NCBI GenBank assembly: GCA_020026285.1
Contig: JAHHQS010000220.1
Coordinates: 1-5,157 of the forward strand
Direction of reading: 5' to 3'
Origin: Parabacteroides sp.
GTDB taxonomy: Bacteria > Bacteroidota > Bacteroidia > Bacteroidales > Tannerellaceae
Length of the DNA: 5,157 bases
This document shows, one piece after another, positions 1 to 5,157 of this stretch (positions within the stretch are counted from its first letter, which is position 1; each line of letters opens with the position of its first letter). The notes under the pieces are model-generated. The model did no database searches, had not been told where the DNA came from, and was given only the letters and a program-made list of their open reading frames with translations. A program made the position numbers and the translations under genes.

Positions 1-1
1 T

Positions 2-145
2 GACAGAACAGTGGAGAACACTGTTGATGTAAAACCTGCAAGGGAAAAGAAGCCGAAGGCTAAAACTGAAACTAAAGTTGAGACCAGGACGGATAATGAT
101 GCAAAGACCGAAAAGAAGGATGAACAGAAAACGGAGAAAGCTTAG
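2..145 (+). pseudogene. Lys/Glu-rich low-complexity segment ending at an in-frame TAG
   Basis: Frame 2 is open from the window edge and encodes a highly charged segment dominated by Lys, Glu, Thr and Ala (for example AREKKPKAKTET), then stops at TAG 143-145. The same frame continues directly into EHKPREPQMVTANGEK and the zincin protein downstream, so this is most simply the disordered linker of one larger reading frame interrupted by a nonsense codon. CAG to TAG (Gln to stop) would be a single transition. Such charged linkers followed by a PREPQMVTVNG-like motif are, from memory, typical of large proteins in Bacteroides conjugative elements. No function can be given to the segment itself. It could instead be the true C-terminus of a separate upstream protein. 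Confidence 0.5.
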
Positions 146-1095
146 GAACACAAGCCACGTGAGCCACAGATGGTGACAGCCAACGGTGAAAAGGGCTCCC
201 CAGTGGTTTATTGGGATATGATGATAAAGGACAGTCACGGCAAGAGGATAAGCACGGAGGAATACCGTGCAATGAGCAAGGAAGAGAAGAAGGATATAGG
301 TGTCATTCCTTTCATCAAGTCATTCCCGGTGTACAATGTGACACAGACCAACTTGGCCGAAATACAGCTGGAGAGGATGCAGAAACTCATGGACAGGTTC
401 AAGGTACTAGAACTTAAGGATACGGAAGGTATGTACACCCATGCCGCACTAGACCGCATGGTAGAGACGCAGCAATGGCTTTGCCCGATACGTGCTGACA
501 AACGTGAGAACGGAGCCTATTATTCTCCCTCGAAGGATATTGTGGTGCTGCCCATGAAGGCGCAGTTCAATATCGGTGATTCTCCGGAAGAAACCTACCG
601 TGGAGGAGTATTATTCCACCATGCTCCATGAAATGACACACTCCTCCATGACACCGGAGCGTCTGAACAGGGAAATGGGCGGCAGGTTCGGTGACCCGAA
701 ATATGCCAATGAGGAACTGGTGGCAGAACTTACGGCTGCCATGATCAGCCATTCTATGGAATTTGATTCCAGAATAACGGACAACTCGGCTGCCTATCTA
801 GACTCGTGGATTGGTGTACTGAAACAGGAACCGAAGTTTATCGTATCGGTCATGGCTGACGTGAACAGGGCTTCCGACCTGATTCTTGACTATGTGGACA
901 AACAGCATCTGGCTCTCAACCTGAGCAGCCTTATCTGGTGAAGAATGACCCGTTCACTCCTGTCAGTGCGGACGAGGAGATGCCTTTCAAGAATGCGGCC
1001 ATTGTCAAGACCCGTTCCGGAGGCTATCATCCGTGCGTCATACGATGGTGTGGAACTGGGATTGAAGAAGGTTTCAAAGGAAACAGCCAAAACAT
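146..1095 (+). pseudogene. Broken ArdC-like zincin metallopeptidase (anti-restriction type) gene
   Basis: This is the remains of a DUF1738/ArdC-type protein of mobile elements: an N-terminal DNA-binding part plus a zincin-like metallopeptidase domain, thought to protect incoming DNA from restriction. Frame 2 gives GEKGSPVVYWDMMIKD and PFIKSFPVYNVTQTNLAEIQ, which are typical of the first domain's end. Frame 3 then gives STMLHEMTHSSMTPERLN, with the HExxH zinc motif at 627-641, and EELVAELTAAMISHSM, whose downstream Glu is the probable third zinc ligand. Frame 2 resumes with QPYLVKNDPFTPVSADEEMPF, and frame 3 ends with IIRASYDGVELGLKKVSKETAKT. Stitching these needs frameshifts near 599-606, near 921-924 (probably one lost G) and near 1027 (probably two lost bases), besides TAG 143-145. 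The first part of the N-terminal domain is missing. The 3' end is lost at the composition break near 1095. No intact product is expected. Confidence 0.85.
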
Positions 1096-1101
1096 TCCTT
1101 G
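1092..1101. other. Recombination junction between the zincin pseudogene and the AT-rich island
   Basis: On the plus strand the zincin-like protein is recognisable up to KETAKT (about 1091) and its expected C-terminus is then absent. On the minus strand the helical continuation of the nuclease protein is recognisable down to KLRKDGWQ (ending at 1099), after which the frame runs into antisense zincin sequence. Base composition changes here from roughly balanced to strongly AT-rich. Both genes therefore lose their 3' ends at the same point, tail to tail. No integrase gene, obvious inverted repeat or target duplication is visible, so the mechanism (deletion, illegitimate recombination or an assembly join) is open. 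Confidence 0.65.
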
Positions 1102-1242
1102 CCATCCATCCTTTCGCAATTTATTTACTAATTTATGAAATTCAACATTTTCTATAAGTTTCTTTAGTGTAATATGGATATATTTTTGAGATAACTTATA
1201 TCTATCAGAAATATACTTTAATGATAATTCCTGGTTATACTT
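1099..1242 (-). pseudogene. Out-of-frame C-terminal continuation of the long nuclease gene
   Basis: Immediately past the stop of the 931-codon frame, the +1 frame on the minus strand reads about 47 protein-like codons without a stop. They include LKYISDRYKLSQKYIH and FHKLVNKLRKDGWQ, which are amphipathic and lysine/leucine-rich like the body of the long protein. The two frames join cleanly if the A6 run (T6 at 1241-1246 on the plus strand) is read as five: SKK then YNQELSL. This is best explained as the same gene frameshifted by one inserted A. It could be an independent tiny coding fragment, but it has no start codon of its own. The frame reaches the zincin junction at about 1099, so the original C-terminus extended further and is missing. 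Confidence 0.7.
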
Positions 1243-4030
1243 TTTTGCTTAAATCTGATTTCCATTTTAAGATATTATTTTCTTTTGGAAGATTTTTAAT
1301 GGAAACTTCTGGACAAGTAAAGTACTGCCTTTGTAATGAATCAAATGTTTCTTGATTAAACACTAAACGATACATTTTCTGATATGCATTCAAAGATAAA
1401 GTTTTTTTAGAAAGAGAATTCTGTTTAAAAAAACTTTCAAATAAATATTGAAAATCAGTCTCGGGTAGTAGACTGATTCTGTTTAATATTATCATTAAAA
1501 TAGTAACAAATGAAGCATTATTAAGATTTATCTCCTCAGGATTTTTCCCATCGAAATATGGGACAAAGACTTTCCAATGGAAAGAATCATCTGAAGGGAG
1601 TTCTTCTGGAGAATTTATACTATTATTGACCTCAATTTCTATTTTAACATTACCTTTGGTTAAGTGAAAATCAATATCTGACAAAGCAACTTCACATAGT
1701 AATATTTGAAGTATTGAAATAAACTCTTCTGCAATGGAATTTGTAATAAAATCATTGTTAAAGGATACTTCCCATCTGCTACCTAATGCTGCAAAATTTA
1801 CAATCCTTTTGTGCCCTATATCTTTCAAGGGGTTATCTGTTAGTTTTGCAGAAATAAGTGTCTCCAAAGAGTCTATTGTTGACTTGTTTTGTAAAAATTC
1901 TTGCCATATTGGACATATGTATTCTTCATTAATATATCCCAATTTATTTTTTTCATCTTCTATTAAATACTTTAATTCTGGATGAATTAAAGTACTGGTG
2001 TATGTAATTAATGCATAATTACCTATTGATTTTAATGGCATCGTTAGCTTATCTTCGAAATCAATAGGATTAGGATATAATTCATGACGTGCTTTAATAT
2101 ATTCCCGAAAGTCAATAAGAGCACTCATCCAACTACCTTGTTTAAAGTCTGCATTGAATAACATTCCTAATGAATCTGCAATTCTTCTTAACAGTTTTTC
2201 TTCTCCGTTATATACACTTAGCCACACACCAGAAAGAGCATAATACTTTGCTGCAAAGTTCATATCCATCCCTGCATAAAGTTGTGAAATATTTAATAGT
2301 GCAAGAATATATCCTTCTACTGTTTCTTGATGACTCCATAAATCTTTCGCTCTATGAAAATGACTTAATGCTTTTAAATAAAATACAGGTTCTTTCTTGC
2401 CCAAATATGCAGCACCTCTATCAATATGATTATTTCCAGCTTGATAATCACCTTGTCTTTTCTGAACAATATTAACTAATTTATCTGAGTACCCTTCTAA
2501 AATGTCAATTAATTCAAAATCGGGTTCTCCCGGTATATTTAATATCATTTTTATATACTCATTAATTCTTGAACTTAACTGACTGACATTGTAATATGTA
2601 GCTTCATCCAAAAGAATAAATATACGCTTAAAAAGAACTTTAATCTCTTCTAACAAATCCTCTTTATGTAAGGATATGTAATGGATTAATTTAAAGGTGA
2701 CTAAATTTTCAAGAAGATGACAGATTTCGCTAGGATTATTGGATGATCCCAAATGTCTATTAATTAATTCCTCTAGCTTATTTTCCCAACTATTTATTGT
2801 ATCCGCTTCTATGTTTGCTTTTCCTAAAGTAACAGCAGATCTAACTACACTTAAAATGTTTTGAGCATTTTCAATATCATTGGCATTCCTAAAGTTCTCA
2901 AAATCATTAAAATACTCCTTAATATACATATCCGAGCTCATTAAATCTCCTAATGGGGGTTCATTTGGCCCAGAAAATTTTATCTGTAACCAGATATATT
3001 CATATAACGCTTTCATTTTAAACTCAATAGGAGTGTCAATATCGTCAATGTACCATTTCAATATTTTTAACCATAAATCAGAATGATTAAAAAGGTATTT
3101 ATGATGTCGACAATGTTGTACAGCATCTACAATTTCATAGAATTCTCCTATTATGAAAATATTTATTTTATCAATATTATTCCACCTGTTGTAAGTTTCA
3201 ATATACCATTTATCCTTTTCATTACGACTTGCATTTAAAATATGAAATTCAAGTTCAGCATTTGTCAATTTTCTATTTTTCGGATCAGATTCAGATGCTT
3301 TTTTCCAAACGACATTGTAGAGTAGTCCAAAGATAGAAGATATGTCATCGTTTTTAATATCGAATTTAAGATTCAATATTGCTTTGTCTATGTCTTCTTT
3401 AATTTTTTTAATTTCTGTCTCTGAGTTAACATTCAAGAATCTCCATTTTATTCTTTTAGTAAAATCATCCCAATCTTTTTGTTTTAGTCCTTTAAAAATA
3501 GATAAAGCTTCTTCTATTGTTCCGGCATCCACTTTGTCTTTTAATACTTTTGCTTGATCTTGTACATACTCAGAAACTATTTCTTTTACTTTATTTGAAC
3601 ATTTATTTAACAATTCATTTGGAATAGAATTTTGATTTATATACCATTCACGTAACAATTCTGCCTCATTATCTAAATATTTTTTCGCAATAGTTGTATT
3701 TGCTTCAAATACGAATTCTTTATCCAAATTACTATAATCTGATTTAACATGAAGCATAAAGAAATGCGCTATACATTTTATAATCTCTTCACTCTTAAAA
3801 GAAAAATTAGACGAATATAGTTTTATCTGTCTAAATTTTGCGGATTTTGCAACTTCATTTTTTTGGAAAACATCATCTTCAAAATCACAAAAAATTTCCT
3901 CCTGTATTCCATCTTGAAAATTTTGCAACCAGATTTTTAAGGTCATTAGAATTTGATATTGATATCCTCTTAACGAAGCAGTTGCATCAGTGTCTTTTGT
4001 GAAAATATAAAGTTTTGAAATTTTATTCAT
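1235..4030 (-). CDS. Long putative defence protein: N-terminal Cap4/DUF4297-like nuclease domain, helical repeat body
   Basis: The product is a 931-residue cytosolic protein with no signal peptide or membrane segment. Near the N-terminus, RGYQYQ (21-26), an acidic cluster CDFEDDV (48-54) and FRQIKLY (66-72, QxK at 68-70) follow the order seen in PD-(D/E)xK nucleases of the Cap4/DUF4297 type, effectors that cut double-stranded DNA in anti-phage systems. The rest is mostly helical. About residues 540-640 contain tandem helix pairs rich in Ala, Tyr and Leu (HFHRAKDLW, AKYYALSGVW) resembling TPR repeats, suited to sensing or oligomerisation. A segment near 750-800 (ALGSRWEVSF, then IEIEVNNS) looks like a mixed alpha/beta module. 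The start is the first ATG of the frame, 22 bases after the vsr stop, with no clear Shine-Dalgarno sequence, as is usual in Bacteroidota. The C-terminus seems prematurely ended by a +1 frameshift at 1241-1246. Nuclease identity is inferred from motifs, and the exact family is not established. Confidence 0.7.
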   Translation of the reverse strand: MNKISKLYIFTKDTDATASLRGYQYQILMTLKIWLQNFQDGIQEEIFCDFEDDVFQKNEVAKSAKFRQIKLYSSNFSFKSEEIIKCIAHFFMLHVKSDYSNLDKEFVFEANTTIAKKYLDNEAELLREWYINQNSIPNELLNKCSNKVKEIVSEYVQDQAKVLKDKVDAGTIEEALSIFKGLKQKDWDDFTKRIKWRFLNVNSETEIKKIKEDIDKAILNLKFDIKNDDISSIFGLLYNVVWKKASESDPKNRKLTNAELEFHILNASRNEKDKWYIETYNRWNNIDKINIFIIGEFYEIVDAVQHCRHHKYLFNHSDLWLKILKWYIDDIDTPIEFKMKALYEYIWLQIKFSGPNEPPLGDLMSSDMYIKEYFNDFENFRNANDIENAQNILSVVRSAVTLGKANIEADTINSWENKLEELINRHLGSSNNPSEICHLLENLVTFKLIHYISLHKEDLLEEIKVLFKRIFILLDEATYYNVSQLSSRINEYIKMILNIPGEPDFELIDILEGYSDKLVNIVQKRQGDYQAGNNHIDRGAAYLGKKEPVFYLKALSHFHRAKDLWSHQETVEGYILALLNISQLYAGMDMNFAAKYYALSGVWLSVYNGEEKLLRRIADSLGMLFNADFKQGSWMSALIDFREYIKARHELYPNPIDFEDKLTMPLKSIGNYALITYTSTLIHPELKYLIEDEKNKLGYINEEYICPIWQEFLQNKSTIDSLETLISAKLTDNPLKDIGHKRIVNFAALGSRWEVSFNNDFITNSIAEEFISILQILLCEVALSDIDFHLTKGNVKIEIEVNNSINSPEELPSDDSFHWKVFVPYFDGKNPEEINLNNASFVTILMIILNRISLLPETDFQYLFESFFKQNSLSKKTLSLNAYQKMYRLVFNQETFDSLQRQYFTCPEVSIKNLPKENNILKWKSDLSKKV

Positions 4031-4052
4031 ATAGCATATTGTTGATATCTTT

Positions 4053-4462
4053 TTAATAAGATGTTACACTTCTATCACTCAAAAAAATATGATTTAGCGT
4101 ATACTCCAGTAATTTAAAAGTCTGTTCACGAAGTGCTGGTTTCAGTTGACATTCCCACACTGTAATACAATGCCATCCCATAGAAGCCAGCTCTTTTTGC
4201 TCTTTAATATCACGTTCCTTATTTTTTGGGATTTTGTCCTTCCAAAATTCTGGATTTGTTTTGGTAGTACAAAATATTTGCATTTGTCATGGCCATGCCA
4301 AAAACAACCGTTTACAAATATTACAGTTCTGTATTTCCGCAATATAAGATCAGGATACCCAGGTAGACGAGGATAATTCAGTCTATAGCGGAAGCCACGG
4401 CTGAACAAGGACTTACGGACTAATAATTCTGGTTTAGTATTCTTGCCACGTATTGCAGACAT
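4053..4462 (-). pseudogene. vsr: Very short patch repair endonuclease (Vsr), truncated and frameshifted
   Basis: Vsr nicks 5' of the T in T:G mismatches left by deamination of 5-methylcytosine and normally accompanies a Dcm-type cytosine methyltransferase. Two frames together give about 136 residues: MSAIRGKNTKPELLVRK, GYPDLIL, VNGCFWHGHDKC, then NPEFWKDKI and TVWEC. Matched to E. coli Vsr, E12 corresponds to Glu25, D38 to the catalytic Asp51, H56 to His69, and C53, H58, C61 and C105 to the zinc ligands. Asn51 replaces His64. The frame changes after VLPK at an A4 run (T4 at 4259-4262, plus strand). One more A restores VLPKTNPEFW, so a single base was probably lost. About 13 usual N-terminal residues are missing. 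The sequence starts at ATG 4460-4462 right beside the insertion sequence end, and a TTG at 4475-4477 would add only IS-derived residues. It lies 22 bases upstream of the nuclease gene on the same strand. Confidence 0.88.
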
Positions 4463-4494
4463 ATTGACACAGTCCAAAATATTGTGTAAATGAG

Positions 4495-4538
4495 AAAACA
4501 GGATTCAGATAAAATTCTTACTATCTGGATTCTGTTTT
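4495..4538. terminator. Strong 17-bp hairpin with flanking A4 and T4, terminator-like
   Basis: The left arm AAAACAGGATTCAGATA (4495-4511) pairs with the right arm TATCTGGATTCTGTTTT (4522-4538) around a 10-base loop. On the plus strand all 17 positions pair, two of them as G-U wobbles. On the minus strand these two become A-C mismatches. The A4/T4 flanks are placed so that transcripts in either direction would end in U residues. It overlaps the last codons of the transposase and lies just inside the IS end, where it could block read-through into or out of the element. The better folding of plus-strand RNA suggests protection against transcription entering from vsr. Termination activity is inferred from structure alone, and the arms could instead be a recombination site. 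Confidence 0.6.
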
Positions 4539-5157
4539 CAAATATAAGGATAAATTGATTCATTATCAAGCCCCAGTTCTGAATCGGTTGTGTCCATTTC
4601 TTCTCAATCTCCATTAATGAAAGATAGACCGTCTTTTTAACGGCATCATCTGAAGGGAATGAAAGTATGGATTTGGTGTACTTCCTAATTTTCCCGTTAA
4701 GATTTTCAATCAGATTGGTGGTGTAGATAATCTTTCTGATCTCCATCGGGAACTGGAAGAAGACAGTCAGATCATCCCAGTTCTTTCTCCAGAAGAGTAT
4801 AGCATAAGGATATTTACCTCCCCATTTTTCCTCAAAACGGTCCAATTCGACTGCGGCCATTTCTTTATTAGGAGCGTTATAAATGTTCTTCATATCGGTC
4901 GTAAATTTCTTCTTATCCTTGTAAACAACATATTTACAGGAGTTCCTGATCTGATGAACAACGCATATCTGAGTAGAAGAATCAGGGAAAACAGAGTGTA
5001 TGGTCTCTGTAAATCCATTCAGGTATCAGTATAGGTACGAGTATATCCTGAACGCCACGAGCCTTTAAATCAGTCTCTCCTTCAAGCATCTTTTCCAGGA
5101 CTTGGGCATGGAGCTGCTTTAGGAACTGGCTGACGTCAGCTTCAGTTTTGAACTGAC
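4518..5157 (-). pseudogene. IS256-family transposase, internally deleted and frameshifted, 5' end outside window
   Basis: From the right edge the minus strand encodes the transposase N-terminus (FKTEADVSQFLKQLHAQVLE, KMLEGE) and then jumps in frame at about 5072-5076 to mid-protein sequence TDLKARGVQDIL. An inferred 170-190 residues, including the first catalytic Asp, are missing. Near 5019-5032 the frame shifts (probably two lost A residues), and the next frame gives LNGFTETIHSVFPDS, QICVVHQIRNSCKYVVYKD, FPMEIRKIIYTTNLIENLN (probable catalytic Glu in LIENLN), SFPSDDAVKKTVYLSL and KKWTQPIQNWGLIMNQF. These are characteristic of the C-terminal half of IS256 transposases. No stop occurs where expected: tandem TAG TAA (4523-4518) lies one base out of frame, and the frame instead runs on to a stop at 4420-4422 inside vsr. 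This is a dead copy. Confidence 0.85.

Larger units (their letters stand above)
4463..5157 (-). mobile_element. IS256-family insertion sequence, partial and internally deleted
   Basis: This is one end of an IS256-type (Mutator-like DDE) element that runs off the right edge. The outer end lies about 4463-4470. There vsr homology begins abruptly on one side, and on the other is a GACTGTGTCAAT-type terminus with TTACACAATATTTTGG (minus strand), resembling terminal sequences recalled for IS256-family elements. The exact border and the 8-9 bp target duplication expected for the family cannot be verified, because the other end is outside the window. The transposase fragment inside is broken, so the copy cannot move by itself. 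Its insertion explains the missing 5' end of vsr. Confidence 0.7.

Noticed and set aside
890..1105. Minus-strand 71-codon frame opposite the zincin 3' part, beginning MARNVLAVSF
   Set aside because: It is antisense to recognisable zincin coding sequence and has no family resemblance. Only the AT-rich part beyond 1099, in another frame, looks coding.
1235..1250. Programmed -1 frameshift at a slippery A-AAA-AAG heptamer
   Set aside because: The run AGC AAA AAA GTA is in the wrong phase for that heptamer, and the protein-like continuation is in the +1 frame, so a one-base insertion explains it better.
2170..2475. Plus-strand 101-codon frame inside the nuclease gene
   Set aside because: It is a shadow of the well-supported minus-strand gene, with no start signal or recognisable domain.
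4463..4480. AATATTTTGG on the minus strand as a Bacteroides -7 box (TAnnTTTG) for vsr
   Set aside because: The spacing is one base off the consensus and no -33 TTTG partner is found at the right distance. It also lies within the likely IS terminal sequence.
4420..4517. Native C-terminal extension of the transposase through the IS end (RILSESCFLIYTIF and beyond)
   Set aside because: IS256 transposases end soon after the NQFxxIF region. Tandem stops one base out of phase at 4518-4523 show that the extension is a frameshift artefact.

Overview
The window looks like accessory DNA from a gut-type Bacteroidota (Bacteroides/Parabacteroides-like), in a scrap-yard region of a conjugative or integrative element. 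The grounds are protein resemblance recalled from Bacteroides mobile elements (the zincin/ArdC-like protein and the IS256-type transposase), the lack of clear Shine-Dalgarno sequences, and mixed base composition. I ran no database search.

Layout. (1) Positions 2-1095, plus strand, fairly GC-balanced: remains of an ArdC-like zincin metallopeptidase gene (anti-restriction type, HEMTH motif). It carries an in-frame TAG and three frameshifts, and its 3' end is cut off. (2) About 1092-1101: an abrupt junction, after which the DNA becomes strongly AT-rich. (3) 1099-4030, minus strand: a long gene for a probable defence-type protein. It has an N-terminal PD-(D/E)xK-like nuclease domain of the Cap4/DUF4297 sort followed by a long alpha-helical, partly TPR-like body. 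The main frame is open for 931 codons and stops at 1235. A clearly protein-like continuation lies in the +1 frame down to about 1099, so the gene appears frameshifted at an A6 run and then truncated by the junction. (4) 4053-4462, minus strand: a vsr-type very-short-patch repair endonuclease gene, 22 bases upstream of the nuclease gene. It has lost about 13 N-terminal codons and carries a one-base deletion in an A run. (5) 4463-5157: one end of an IS256-family insertion sequence with a strong 17-bp hairpin near its terminus. Its transposase gene has a large internal deletion and further frameshifts and runs off the window edge.

How the parts relate. vsr and the long nuclease gene share strand, base composition and close spacing, so they look like the remains of one AT-rich restriction/defence island. 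The IS cut its upstream end, where a cytosine methyltransferase would be expected next to vsr. The other end is fused to decayed conjugative-element DNA. The contrast in condition is notable: 2.8 kb of the nuclease gene is open, while every neighbour is broken. No RNA gene, CRISPR array, riboswitch or convincing promoter was found, and no gene-free stretch exceeds 300 bases.
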